A DNA stretch of 64,000 bases from the NCBI GenBank assembly GCA_014898415.1, contig RCTD01000038.1, forward strand, positions 124,001 through 188,000, in the 5' to 3' direction. Below the pieces are notes generated by a model. It worked only from the letters and a program-made list of their open reading frames with translations. It searched no databases and was not told where the DNA came from. This DNA is from Stromatinia cepivora (Eukaryota > Ascomycota > Leotiomycetes > Helotiales > Sclerotiniaceae). Every line of letters begins with the position of its first letter. The first letter of the stretch is position 1. Shown in pieces: positions 37,826 through 49,575 of the stretch. The translations under genes and the position numbers were made by a program.

Positions 37826-40800
37826 ATGTCTCTTTTTCGATACATTGCTCACCTACCATACGCAATTTTCAATCCAACCATGTTCGGTCGTTTGTTAGGT
37901 CGTACCACTTCCCCTCCAAGGGCTATTGAAGCTCCTCTCTCTCGCACAACTACTACTACATCAGTAGGAGAGGATTCACAAACAAGTGCGGAGCGAGATG
38001 CTAGGGATAAGGAGATCGTTGAACAAGCTGTCGAAGAAGCTGTCAAGAAAGCTTTGAATTCCGAGGCTTTCACCAACGCTATTGCTACTTCTTTGGTCTC
38101 GCAGATTAAACCTACCTTCGAATCATCCATCAGTTCTATTCCTACTGCCATTCAAAATGTTTCCCTCAATGTTGATGCTGTCGATGCGAAACTCACTTCT
38201 ACAACTACCGACCTTACTCAACGAATCGAAGATACCAAGGCCGAGACGGCAAGCAAGTTAGCTGCCATCGAAGAAGCAATTGCTAAGATTACTTCTTCAT
38301 TGGAGGGGCTGAGTGGAAAATCTTCTTCTTCTCAAGATACATCGGTTTTGGAATCACACACTACAAAGTTGGATGGAATTGCTACCGACGTTGCTGCTCT
38401 CAAGAATACTACACATGAGGAAGCATTCAACACAATCACATCCGACCTTGCCATCATCAAGAGTGATATTGCCACTATCAAGGAATCCGACTCGAGTGCC
38501 ACATCTAAGGATATCCTCTCCGCTGTTAACTCATCCAACGAATCTCATGCTTCCCACGCTGCTGTCTTGAATGAAATCAAATCCGCCGCTGAAGGACATG
38601 CTTCAACTCTTGGCGAGATCAAATCTACTCCAGCTCCTACCCCAACTGATGTTTCTGGTCTGGAAGCTTCTATCAAGGATATTGCTTCTTCTATTGAGGA
38701 GATGAAGTCCGTACCTGCACCTTCTACTGTCGATATTTCTAGTCTTGAATCATCTGTTAAGGATATTCTTTCTACTTTGGGTGAAGTTAAGGAAACTGTT
38801 TCTGCTCCAGCTGCTGACGTTGAGAAAACTGATATTTCTGGCCTCGAATCATCCGTCAAGGAAATCCTCTCTACTTTGGGTGAAGTCAAGGAAACTGTTT
38901 CGACTCCAACTGCTGCCGTTGAGAAAACCGATATTTCTGGATTGGAGGCTTCCGTTAAAGAAATTTCTGCTACCGTCAATGAGATTAAGTCTACTCCAGC
39001 TCCAGCTCATGAAACTGTCGACCTTTCTCCAATTGATGCTCAACTTAAGGAAGTTGCTTCTACCGTTGCCGCTATTAAGGAATCTACCTCGACACCAGCT
39101 GCTACTCCTGAATCAATTGACATCTCTGGATTGGAATCTTCCGTTAAGGAAATAATTGCTACTCTCCAGGATATTAAGACTTCTACCAGTACCGCTCCTA
39201 AGGAAGTTGATTTCTCTCCTATTACCTCCACCCTCGAATCCCACAAGAGCACTCTTGATGAGATTAAGGCTTCCGCTCCTGCACCAGTTGACCTTTCAGC
39301 TCTCGAATCCTCTGTTGCTGAAATTAAGGCAGCTCTCGAATCCCACTCAGGTACTCTTAACGAAATCAAATCAGTTCCAGCACCAGAAAAGACTGACCTC
39401 TCCACTATTGAGAGCTCTGTTAACGAGATTAAGACAATCGTCGAGGAAATTAAGGCCAAGGAAGCACCGGTTGCTGAGAAGGTTGATTTGAGTAATGTTG
39501 AATCATCCATTGAGTCGATTAAGGCAGGCATCGAAGAGATCAAGATTAAGGAGGTGCCAGTTGCTGAAAAGGTTGATTTGAGCAATATTGAATCATCTGT
39601 TGAGTCTATCAAGGCAAGCATCGAAGAAATCAAGACTAAGGAGACACCAGTTGCAGAGAAGGTTGATTTAAGCTCTGTTGAAGCTTCCATTGAGTCCATC
39701 AAGGCAAGCATCGAGGAAATTAAGACCAAGGAAGTACCAGTTGCAGAGAAGGTCGATTTGAGCAATGTGGAGGCTTCTATTGAATCCATCAAGGCAACCG
39801 TCGAGGAAATTAAGACCAAGGAAGTACCAGCTGCAGAGAAGGTCGATTTAAGCTCTATCGAAGCTTCAATTGCTTCAATCAAGAGTACTGTTGATGAGAT
39901 CAAGGCTAAGGAGGCACCAGCTGTTGAAAAGGTTGATTTGAGCTCTGTTGAAGCATCAATTGCTTCGGTTAAGAGCACTGTTGACGAAATTAAGGCTAAG
40001 GAATCACCAATTCAAGAACCTGTTGATTTAAGCAAGATTGAATCTTCCATCGAATCTGTCAAGGCAATTGTTGAGGAAATTAAGGCCAAGGAAATGCCAA
40101 CTTCCGAAAAGGTTGATTTAAGTGCAATTGAGGCATCTATTGCTTCAGTCAAGCACACGGTCGATGAGATCAAGGCAACTCCAGCCCCAGAACAACACAC
40201 TGTTGATCTTTCCAACATCGAGTCTTCCATCGCAGCTGTTAGGGCGACTGTCGATGAAATTAAAGCAACCCCAGCTCCAGCTCATGAAGCTACTGACCTT
40301 TCAAATATTGAATCATCCCTCGCTGCTTTGAAGTCCACTGTTGATGAAATCAAGGCCACTCCAGCTCCAGAGCAAAAGACTATTGATCTTTCCAATATTG
40401 AGTCTTCCATCGCAGCTGTTAAGGCTACCGTTGATGAAATTAAGGCCACGCCAGCTCCAACTCATGAAGCTACTGACTTATCCAACATTGAATCATCTAT
40501 TGCTGCCATAAAGGCATCCGTTGATGAAATCAAGGCTGTTCCAGCACCAGAGAAGACTGACCTCAGTTCAATTGAGTCATCTATTGCTGCAGTCAAGAGT
40601 ACCGTTGATGAAATTAAGGCTACTCCAGCACCAGAAAAGGTTGATCTCAGTTCAATTGAGTCATCGATTTCTGAAATTAAGGCCGCTATTGAAGAAGTCA
40701 AGGCATCACCTGCACCAGAAAAGGTTGATTTATCCAACATCGAATCTTCCATCGCATCCGTCAAGATCACCGTTGACGAAATCAAGGCTGCTCCAGCACC

Positions 40801-41293
40801 AGAAAAGGTTGATCTATCTAACATCGAATCTTCAATCGCCTCCGTAAAGACTACCATTGACGAAATCAAATCTACCCCAGCTCCATCCTTCAAGGAAACT
40901 GATATCACTGGTCTTGAATCCTCGGTTAAGGAAATCATCTCAAGTATCTCTGCTCAAGATGGTGTTTTAACTGAGATTAAGACTACAACTGAAAAATTCG
41001 ATACCAAGGAGGTTTTAACTAAGGTTGAGTTGATTACTCAAGAGGGTGTCTTCTTGAATGAGAAAGGACTTGGTCAAATTAAGGAAAATGTTAAGACTAT
41101 TGAATTAAAGTCACTAGCATCACCAACAACTCCAACATCTCCGACGTCTCCAACGTCCCCAACGTCATCATCTTCACCATCAAAGTCTAGTATTAAAAAG
41201 AAGAGGAAGAAGGCAGCTGCTGCAGCAGCAGCCGCATCTGGAAGTCAAACTCCTGAGGCTAAGTCTGAAGCTGAGACTGAAACTCCGGCTTAA
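37826..41293 (+). CDS. Large modular amphipathic-repeat protein
   Basis: A single frame of 1,155 codons. The first ATG (37826) has a weak context; an ATG at 37880 (residue 19, MFGRLLGRTTSPP) has an A at -3 and is the likelier start. Residues 275-1025 consist of about 25 tandem units averaging 30 residues. Each has the form D(L/I)S-x-(I/V/L)E-(S/A)S(I/V)-x-x-(I/V)K-x-x-(V/I)-(D/E)EIK, then a Pro/Ala hinge such as TPAPEKV or KEVPVAEKV. Each unit predicts one amphipathic helix of about 20 residues and a flexible hinge. Two hinge subfamilies form blocks, consistent with local unit duplication. The C-terminus has TPTSP repeats, a basic KKKRKKA block (possible nuclear signal) and an acidic end. No enzyme domain and no signal peptide. 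Function unknown; a scaffold or apolipoprotein-like surface-binding role is possible. Confidence 0.88.
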   Translation: MSLFRYIAHLPYAIFNPTMFGRLLGRTTSPPRAIEAPLSRTTTTTSVGEDSQTSAERDARDKEIVEQAVEEAVKKALNSEAFTNAIATSLVSQIKPTFESSISSIPTAIQNVSLNVDAVDAKLTSTTTDLTQRIEDTKAETASKLAAIEEAIAKITSSLEGLSGKSSSSQDTSVLESHTTKLDGIATDVAALKNTTHEEAFNTITSDLAIIKSDIATIKESDSSATSKDILSAVNSSNESHASHAAVLNEIKSAAEGHASTLGEIKSTPAPTPTDVSGLEASIKDIASSIEEMKSVPAPSTVDISSLESSVKDILSTLGEVKETVSAPAADVEKTDISGLESSVKEILSTLGEVKETVSTPTAAVEKTDISGLEASVKEISATVNEIKSTPAPAHETVDLSPIDAQLKEVASTVAAIKESTSTPAATPESIDISGLESSVKEIIATLQDIKTSTSTAPKEVDFSPITSTLESHKSTLDEIKASAPAPVDLSALESSVAEIKAALESHSGTLNEIKSVPAPEKTDLSTIESSVNEIKTIVEEIKAKEAPVAEKVDLSNVESSIESIKAGIEEIKIKEVPVAEKVDLSNIESSVESIKASIEEIKTKETPVAEKVDLSSVEASIESIKASIEEIKTKEVPVAEKVDLSNVEASIESIKATVEEIKTKEVPAAEKVDLSSIEASIASIKSTVDEIKAKEAPAVEKVDLSSVEASIASVKSTVDEIKAKESPIQEPVDLSKIESSIESVKAIVEEIKAKEMPTSEKVDLSAIEASIASVKHTVDEIKATPAPEQHTVDLSNIESSIAAVRATVDEIKATPAPAHEATDLSNIESSLAALKSTVDEIKATPAPEQKTIDLSNIESSIAAVKATVDEIKATPAPTHEATDLSNIESSIAAIKASVDEIKAVPAPEKTDLSSIESSIAAVKSTVDEIKATPAPEKVDLSSIESSISEIKAAIEEVKASPAPEKVDLSNIESSIASVKITVDEIKAAPAPEKVDLSNIESSIASVKTTIDEIKSTPAPSFKETDITGLESSVKEIISSISAQDGVLTEIKTTTEKFDTKEVLTKVELITQEGVFLNEKGLGQIKENVKTIELKSLASPTTPTSPTSPTSPTSSSSPSKSSIKKKRKKAAAAAAAASGSQTPEAKSEAETETPA

Positions 41294-43960
41294 ATATTCT
41301 TATTTTCTAGCTTTTTAAGGGCTCAATAAGCTGAATGTTTATACGCACGGAGGATAATGAATTGGTGGTGGATTAAGTGAATGGATGTGATTGACTTTTA
41401 CGAAGCTGGACATATGACAATGATATGGAGGAGCTAATAATGATGATGCTTTGGGGGAATAGTCTTCTAATATGTCAAATGGGTACCTAAACTTTATATG
41501 AATGTCATCCATCTCTTTTAAGCATTTGCTTTTATATTTGCTTTTGCTTTAGCTTTGGTTTGTATTGCAAGCAAGCATTATACCCTCTCTTATTTTTGGT
41601 GAGAAACGCATATGCATTTTTTGAAGATGTTGTATGTAATATCGAGATCTGAAATGAGAGTGGGGTTTATGATTTATGATGATAGTGGATAGTTGGGGTA
41701 GTAGTAGTGGAGGAATAAATGAAAATAACATACTTTCCTTTTTACATTGTTGGTTTTGTGCTTTGTATTTGTGGTTGTGGTTGTGGTTGTGCTTGTAAGA
41801 TTTGTGATTAATGGTTGATTGTTTATTATATAACTTGGTCTCACTATTCATATTTATATATTTCAAAATCACACTAATGGTTACATCCCCGCAAAACAAC
41901 ATCTCGGGATTGTATTAGTGTCTTATTGTCTTTCCTTCTTTCTCTCTTAACTTCAAATGACTGAGTCGATGAAGTTTCATATGAAGTCGTACCGGGGCGT
42001 GGGCTTGGCGTAAGTACAGCTAGTATTGGGCAATGGGTTTTGCAGTTGTGTGTGGTGATACGGGGATGTAGTGCTACGATGGTGTGGTATGGTGGTGTGG
42101 TACTGTCGTTTGGAGATGTGGTATGGAGATGCGAGGATGCGGGATATGGGATATTGGATATTGGATCTTGGTTATTGGATCTTGGATCTTGGATATTGGA
42201 TATTGGATATTGCGGGATTGAAGATTTGAAATGATGCGGACGTGAGGGGATGAGTGGGTGTGAGCAGCTGGGGAGGTGAGGAGGTTAAGTGGATGTAAGG
42301 TTGGTGGATTTCTGGTTAGCAGATGCGAGATGGATATTTAATCTCACCAGTGTGATTAAGTAGCTATTCACAGGTATACATCCACAGCTAAGTAAGTAAG
42401 TTAAGCAATCCAGAACATTCCCACGGATAGTTCGGTGAGGAGTGAATGGGTGCTTGGATGATTGAATTTGGAGGTATTGTGAAAGTATTGTGAATATTGT
42501 TTGAGGAGAAGTAGGTGTTGGACAAGTAGTGGGATGTTGTATGAGGAGGTTGGGTTGGGTTGGGTTGGGGTATTTGGTGGGTTTTCATAGATTCTTTGTT
42601 ATTTGGGAGGGAGGGTGGAGGGGTTGGGAGTTGGGAGTTGGTATTTGGTGTTTTGTCTGTTATATCATATCATATCATCCCATCTCATCTCATCTTATAG
42701 TAATAATCTTACGTCCCCCTTCATTCAGAATGAATTTTTACTCGATTCCTCTACTCGCCAATTCTTCCTAGGTACCTGTATATAGCTATCTATAGCTATT
42801 TATTCGGATTGGATGTTTAGAGTTAGTCTAGCTTAGTTGCGATTGAATTGAATTGAATTGGATAATGAATTGAATTGGATAATGAATGGTAATGGAGTGA
42901 TGGAGTGATGGAGTTATGGAGTAATGGAGTTATGGAGTGATTGTTATATCTGGATATTGAATGCTGATGCTGGTGCTAATGGTGGTGTTGATGTTAAGGT
43001 TAATGCTGGTGTTGGTGAGGTCGTAGTTGGGGTCTCAGTCTCAGTCTTAGTCTCAAGTTTTGAGTTTTATGTTTTATGTCTTGGACGCAGATTTAGACGC
43101 AGATTCAGATGCAGATTCAGATGCAGATTCAGATGCAGATTCAGATTCAGATGAGTTGTGGGGTGTGAGGTGTGAGATGAGATGAGCTGTGAGAGGTGAG
43201 GTGAGGTATGAGACAATGTGTACTGCTATCTTCAATACATTGCATATCTTAATCTCCTGGTCAAAGTCATGGGATTTCTCTAGAGAGTGATACACTATTT
43301 ACTCTTCAGGCTGTGTTATTAGTCCACACAGGACTGCCGTTTGCAGCAAACTCAATATTAACATTGTTATTTTCTCTTTTTCTTTAATTTTTGACTTATC
43401 GACCATCATGAATTCAATGAGAGGGGATATATCTACCTGACTTTTACATATTCATTCATTCACTTACCTTTGGAAGTTACATTTATTGGACCAAACAGCG
43501 GAAAACTCACTCCCTGCATCGTCTCTGGAGTAGGAGAAGAAGAAATTTTATTCGATTCCAAAGGGAAAATATATTATTTCTCTATTTCTCCCAGAAAAAT
43601 CTCTTCAGGAAGAAAGAAGACAAGAAATATATTCTTGGATGTCTTCTTGCATTTTGGTCCTATTCAATTGAGACTGGACAGCTTTTTATTTGTATCTCTA
43701 CCCTCATCCACAAATCATAGGATATGATCGCTATTCATTCATTATTGAACTTCGAAGTCAAGTGCGACTCCAACTCTGGCTCTTGGTCCGATGGTTTATG
43801 AGAGGAGAAGTGGCATTCTGATTATTTGGTTTCAAGACCAAAGACGACATCTATCGACTCCATCTGTTCACCACACCTTTCCAGTCTTGAGTACTCAAAG
43901 TACCATCTCCTTCTCACACCAATCTAATTTTCTCACCTGAAAAAGAGACAAGATCAAGAA
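41294..43960. other. Low-complexity intergenic region
   Basis: No gene supported. It is rich in short G/T-biased tandem repeats: GGATATT/GGATCTT units (42141-42214), TTGGG units (about 42548-42568), CATAT/CATCT units (42663-42695), ATGGAGT units (42894-42940) and a GCAGATTCAGAT dodecamer array (43087-43153). The last 200 bp are CT-rich and probably the promoter of the next gene. Confidence 0.5.
43087..43153. repeat. Dodecamer tandem repeat
   Basis: About five units related to GCAGATTCAGAT, the first diverged (GCAGATTTAGAC). Minus-strand translation gives an SESASESA-type run, but no gene contains it. Confidence 0.8.
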
Positions 43961-45685
43961 ATGTCTCCCTCCCACCAACGACATCGTCGTTCTCCGTTTA
44001 AAAGAACTTCTTTTAGACGTACATCATCTACTTCTTCTTCTATGAAATCATTTTCCGAATCTACGGCTTTGAAAATTGAGGAAGCGGACCTCTCATCAGA
44101 CCCATTGCTAAGATGTACTTCACCGGTTGCAGCGTCATATACAAATGAACGATCATATATATTGAAGTCAGTAACTACCGGTGCATCATCTATACCGCAT
44201 TCAAACGCAGACTCAAAGATAAATTTAAAACGGATTGGGAAGCAAGGAATCGATATAAGTCCCACTAGTATATATTCAATCAATACACTTGGATATCCTA
44301 GAGAGTCTTATACCTATACCCACTCTTCTTCTCAACCTTCTCCCGTACCAGATTTATCGCCATCACCATCGCTATCGCCATCTCTATCCATAACCTCCCC
44401 ATTTTCTCCCTCGCCCTTGCCGTCCAATTCTTCTCTTTCTTCGCCTTCATCCTCAAATATATCTCCATCCTCATCTTTAAAATCAAAATCCCTCTTCTCA
44501 AAATCGAAATCAAACCCAAACCCGAACCTCCATCCCCGGAATCCCCAGGATAAAGATAATGAGGATGAAAACAAGGGTGGGGATGGGGGCAAGGAAAAGA
44601 AACGGGAAAAAGAAAAGAGGAAAAAAATAAAACCTTTCCTGAGAAAATGCATTCATCCGTTTAGTTCGAGGAGTAGTTTTAGATTGATGGGTTGGATTGA
44701 GGATCCGGTTGTTTGTTGTGGGTATAGGGATGGGTATGGTGGGGGGTGAGTGGTTTTTTTTTTGGTTTTTTTTGAGTTTCTTTTTTTGTGGGGGAGGAAG
44801 GGGAGTGTGTTTGGGTTCCCAGGGGTATTTATTCTGGGAGAGGGAGTTAGTTCTTAATTTTCTCAGTAATGAGAATGAGGGGTATTTTGGTCGATGTATT
44901 GTCCGAAAGTTTGGACTCTAGACTCGCTATACTTTGGATCTGGATGCAGATATTTGTTTTTATTCTCTCATTGTGCTTGTTTCTTTTGCCGGTGGAGGAG
45001 GTTGAGGGGTTTAAAAGTTCGATTTAGTGATCTTGGGAAAGTTCTCTAGGTTTCTGACTAGGCCCTGTTTGGAAGCAAAAAATATGCTAGCATACAACTT
45101 CTAGCATTCAATTCTAGTATTCAACTGCTAGCAGTAGATTTTATATTATCTGTTTGGCAGATAATATATGCTAGGATTCAAAATAATAATGATGTATTGT
45201 GATTGGTGGAAAAGTATGAATATTATAGTTGGTAGGAGTTGAATACTTCAATAGGACCTCTTTTTCAGCATTCAGCATTCAGCATATCCAGCATTTAGTT
45301 GATGGTTTTTTATTAGTTGGCACATACTTAAATTCTTTTCTTTTTGTACCTAATATCATAAATCATCATCTAAAAGTATAGATACCATCTCAACTCCCTG
45401 TCTCTATTTTCTATTCTCTTTTCTCCTCTATACACTTCTTCTTTTATCACTCTTCTACTTACCCCCCTTCGCCTATCATCATCACCATTTTTATCTCTCT
45501 TCCTGATCACTCATACTCACCCCTTAATCTCCATCTCTAACACCAATCTTCACAGATCATATCCATATAGAACAGGAGGAACAGCAGCAGGTTATACATC
45601 AGGCTATGCATATGGAGGAGGCACAGGAGATGCAAGGTTATGGGATGAAGCTAGAAGAGGAGGAATTGAGGGGGGGATGTATTGA
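43961..45685 (+). CDS. Disordered Ser/Pro-rich protein with Gly-Tyr tail, hypothetical
   Basis: Two exons, 43961-44745 and 45556-45685, join in frame to 304 residues. The first encodes a basic Ser-rich N-terminus (SPFKRTSFRRTSSTSSS), a Pro/Ser low-complexity centre, a highly charged block (DKDNEDENKGGDGGKEKKRE), then a possibly folded RKCIHPFSSRSSFRLMGWIE. The exon junction gives DGYGGGSYPYRTGGTAAG and the C-terminus ends DARLWDEARRGGIEGGMY. The match of Gly/Tyr composition on both sides of the intron is the main support for it. The intron is 810 nt, very long for this window, with GTGAGT donor, a CTAAC branch-like site, a pyrimidine-rich end and CACAG acceptor. No family recognised; location unknown. 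Confidence 0.6.
45061..45310. mobile_element. Possible hAT-type MITE remnant inside the long intron
   Basis: The sequence GGCCCTGTTTGGAAGC at 45061 resembles terminal repeats of hAT-like miniature elements, and the following 200 bp contain repeated TGCTAGCAT/TTCTAGCAT and TTCAGCATTCAGCAT motifs. The expected complementary end was not found, so this is a weak call. An insertion would explain why the host intron is so long. Confidence 0.25.
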
Positions 45686-46684
45686 GGGATGGAGTGGAAG
45701 TTAAGGAGAGGGATTATGAAGGGTGAGTGGGGGGTTTGAATGGAGGGGAGATAGGATAATGGAGAGTGAGTAAAGATTGGGATGGAAGGGGAGAATTGGG
45801 GGGGGGGGCGGGGGTGGAATGGTTAAGTTAATGTGGAGGGGGTACTTTTAGGAGGTGGATGATGGATGATGGATGATGGATGATTGTGGGGAAATTGGAC
45901 TAAGAGAGATGACTCGGAAAATAATTGGAAATAGGATTTCGAGATGAGATGTTTGATAGTGTAGATTAGTGTATTTGATGGATATAAAATACATTATCTA
46001 TCCACTAATTTTTTATTATTAATTTTTTATTATTACTCCAAAAATCCAACAGAATTCATCAAAGTTATCCTTCAAATTGAAGATAATCTCTTTGAAACCC
46101 AGAAGATTCTATACAAAATGCATCTTTGAGTATGAATTCCTTTTTAATATCTACCTCTAAATCTCGATATCCTTAGTTCTTTAATCCGAAATCCGAATAA
46201 ATTATTTAAGAAGGTTGACCTCCTTTATACTAACAAACAAACCCGCAAAAAATAAAGTAAATATATATTCGTATGTAAATAACACAATTAATCATAATAT
46301 CTCCTCCCCAGACAGAGGTAGAATTCAGGTCTCGGCGCATGTAAGATCAATTAATAAACTCTAGATTCATCTCTATCTCTATAAAAATTGCGTCCATATA
46401 TCCATTCACGCGCCACCTTGCGCCGCTGGGTACACCCTCTACTTCCTACATCATCCACCAATTAATCAACTAACCAAACCGCATTCTGCACCCTCAGCAT
46501 CCTTATTCTCCTCGCCTCCACCTTGAAAGCTTCTCTTCCTCTCTTCCCCATAAATCTTATGTCGAAATGTAATATATCATTCCTCAAAGCCATTTCTCCT
46601 TTTTCTCCGGAACCATCTTCGAATATGAATTTAAAATTCCATTCGTATGTGCGTTTTTTAATGCTAAGGGGTTTATTTTATTTA

Positions 46685-46999
46685 TTTTATTTTATTTTAT
46701 TTTATTTTATTTTATTTTATTTTATTTTATTTTATTTTATTTTATTTTATTTTATTTTATTTTATTTTATTTTATTTTATTTTATTTTATTTTATTTTAT
46801 TTTATTTTATTTTATTTTATTTTATTTTATTTTATTTTATTTTATTTTATTTTATTTTATTTTATTTTATTTTATTTTATTTTATTTTATTTTATTTTAT
46901 TTTATTTTATTTTATTTTATTTTATTTTATTTTATTTTATTTTATTTTATTTTATTTTATTTTATTTTATTTTATTTTATTTTATTTTATTTTATTTTA
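46685..46999. repeat. Perfect TTTTA microsatellite, 63 units
   Basis: 315 bp of uninterrupted TTTTA repeats, preceded by an imperfect start at 46672-46684. No base deviates. Such perfection implies recent expansion or active turnover. Confidence 0.97.
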
Positions 47000-47128
47000 C
47001 TTTTCTGTAGGATTTTGGAAGGTAGTGTAGTGTAGTTGTAGGTTTTGTAGCGATGGGTTTTGTGACTATGGAGCTTTATCGGGGTTTGTGTGATTGTGAT
47101 TGTGTTCTGGTGCTGGATGTTTTGGATA

Positions 47129-47640
47129 TGCGGAGGAAGGGGAAGAGGGGAGGGGGTGAGGGGGAAGATTAGGGAGATAGAAGAGAGAGAAGAGGAGAAA
47201 GAGAGAAGAGGAAGACAAGAGAAAGAGGGAAGAGAGAAAAGGATTAAGAGCGGAGCTTTGTAAGGGAGGATTGAGAAACGTGTACTTTCAGGGCTAGATT
47301 TTTTGGATCCCCGCCAGCCAACGACCCCCGGCACCCCCCCGCAACGAGAAAGAGGGAGGGGAGTAGAAAGAGGAGGGAGGAGGGGAAGAGGAGCGGGAGA
47401 AAGGGAGGGAAGGAGAGGAGAAGAGAGGAGAAAGGAAAAGAAGGAGAAAGAGGAGGAAAGAGGAGAACAGAAAAGAGAGAGAAAGAAAGAGTCGGAGGGA
47501 GAGAGGAAAGAGGGAAAGAAAGAAGAAAGGTAGAAAGCGTAAGAAGCAATAGACATAGAGAAATAGAGAAAGAGGAGAGAAGAAAGAGGAGAAAGAGGAG
47601 GGTGGGTGGGGATGGATAAGCGAAAGAGGGCCATGGAGAG
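47129..47640. repeat. Long polypurine (GA-rich) tract
   Basis: Plus strand is almost only A and G over about 500 bp, interrupted at about 47280-47340 by mixed sequence that includes a C-rich part. GAGGA, GAAAGA and AGAGAGA motifs recur. Mirror-repeat purine tracts of this type can form triplex DNA. Open frames in both strands are composition artefacts. Confidence 0.85.
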
Positions 47641-48971
47641 CATGGATAATATTGATGGACAATGAAAAGACAAGAGAAAATTAAAGAGAACGAGGAGAAA
47701 TGAAATATAGAGGGATTTGATTCGAGTTATTCCTTCCTGTATAATATATATATTAAACGCAAGACCATTATTTAATATAACTTAATGCATTCTCTACTTC
47801 AAACCCCGTATCTACCAACCAACCAAGTAAACTCTAATCCACCCTTCAATTTGACACATCCGTCGTAGGATTAAGTGTAAAGTTACATCAATCAGAACCA
47901 ACGAGAGTGATAAGCTATAATCAAGAGTATGAGATTGAAAATAAATTAACAATAATAAATAGAGGATTTTGAGGAGTGAAATGTAATGAATAAGAGGTAT
48001 AATTTGATGTAACATCGTTTGTTGGCTGCGGTTTCGGTTTCGGTTTTGATTTTGGTGTTAGTATGGGCGGATCGTTTGTTCGGGGAAGAGGGGGGGTGAA
48101 GGGATGGTGTAGTGTATGAATGTGAGGGTGAGGGTGATTTTGGAGTTGGTATTGGGGGAATGCATGTATGTATATGTATGTGTAGGTTTGTATAAGGAGG
48201 ATATTATAGGGTTTCTTGGGTTTGCTTGAGTTTTTTGGGATTTATTTTTCTTTTCGTTGAGGTATTTTTCTTTTCGTTGAGGATGAGGAGAGAGGGGCAT
48301 ATTATATATATATATATATAGATAAAATTCATTATAGAATAATATAATAAAGCTAGTGATTTAAGGTAGTCATTTATCACTAATACTCATTTAACTAAAA
48401 CTAATATTAAAAGATAATATCGATTAACTTGTCAATTTCCTACTATAACAAAATAATAAGGGGTTGAGCGAGGAGAAGCGAGGATGAAATTAGTAAGGGG
48501 AGACTTGAAGAATTTAGTGGGTAAGTATATTGCTATACTAATTATTTATAATTATATAAAATAGATTTAGGAATCAAGATTTGATCTCTATTATAATTAA
48601 TAAAGTTGAGCCCAAGGAATCATATTAAAACATCAAACCATCTCTCAAAATCCCAAAATCAATAGGTTAAATAGAACCCTACCCCTCAAAACTTCAATTT
48701 TAGCTTCCACTTCCACTTCCGCACCTTTTTCCTCTTCTCTATTACTAGAAATCTAATTTAACTACAAACCCCCTAAGCTGCCCTAATAATCTCACCCATA
48801 TCTTCTCCTCCCTCCTCCCACTTTCCACTTTCCATTCTCCATCCTCTATTCTTCATCAAAGCAAAGCAAAAATATCCTGATAAATCTTATACAAAAACAC
48901 CACATTAAACCCCCCCCCTCCCAATCCCTAAAACCCGCCCGAATTCCACGCTATATCTTTTTACCTTCTTG

Positions 48972-48999
48972 CTTTCTTTCTTTCTTTCTTTCTTTCTTT
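48972..48999. repeat. CTTT microsatellite
   Basis: Seven CTTT units on the plus strand. Confidence 0.85.
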
Positions 49000-49575
49000 C
49001 GTAAATATCTGATATTTATATTCCATTCAGTCTCTATAAGATTATATCAAGGTGTGAATCGATGGGATAAGACTGGGATATATATTGGGATTGGAATTAT
49101 GGTGTGGATTTGATATGATATGATGTGGTGTGGTACGATACGGGAAGAGAAAGGGGGAGTGTGGAATAAGGAAGGAATGATATTAAGAAATAAGTATTAT
49201 TGTATAGGACTGTGCGTGATTATGCGGAAAAAGAGAAATTTTGGAGATAATTAGGGATAGAGTGGATTAGGGAGAGGTATTTGGGTTCAAGGAGAAGTTT
49301 GAGAAGTGCTCAGGTAGTCGAGGTAAGGAAAAGGGTAAGGGTGAGGAATGATGTAGATATATTTTCCGGAGTAGGGGATTGTCTCACTGTAAAAGAGGAT
49401 GAACGTCATTCTTGATGATAGATGAATTTATTTGTAAAGAGTCTATGCCACCCCGCAGTGATGCGTCATACAACTATAGATAAAAAACCCGCGCCGGGAC
49501 CAATCCAAACGCCATGATATGATATACCATACCATACTATACCATAACAGCATCAACTAAATTACAACCTCATTC

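Larger units (their letters stand above)
45686..49575. other. 3.9-kb simple-sequence-rich spacer
   Basis: No gene supported. It holds GATGGAT repeats (about 45856-45886), G runs, the TTTTA microsatellite, the polypurine tract, an AT dinucleotide run near 48302-48320 and a CTTT run near 48972-48999. Long open frames here are by-products of these repeats. Confidence 0.55.

Noticed and set aside
39040..39978. 312-codon open frame antisense to the repeat protein
   Set aside because: It mirrors the repeat unit and its codon bias (GAT/ATC/AAG codons give stop-free antisense); it has no independent start context or motif.
42548..42568. TTGGG repeats resembling a telomere tract
   Set aside because: Only about four units of the wrong sequence (not TTAGGG), surrounded by other local G/T-rich repeats; not a telomere relic.
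44332..44652. 106-codon antisense frame rich in Asp/Gly/Phe
   Set aside because: Antisense shadow of the Ser/Pro-rich hypothetical gene.
46523..47035. 170-codon frame of Tyr-Phe-Ile-Leu repeats
   Set aside because: Translation of the TTTTA microsatellite, which has no stops in this frame.
46987..47673. Ser/Leu/Phe/Pro-rich 228-codon frame
   Set aside because: Minus-strand translation of the polypurine tract; composition artefact, open in more than one frame.
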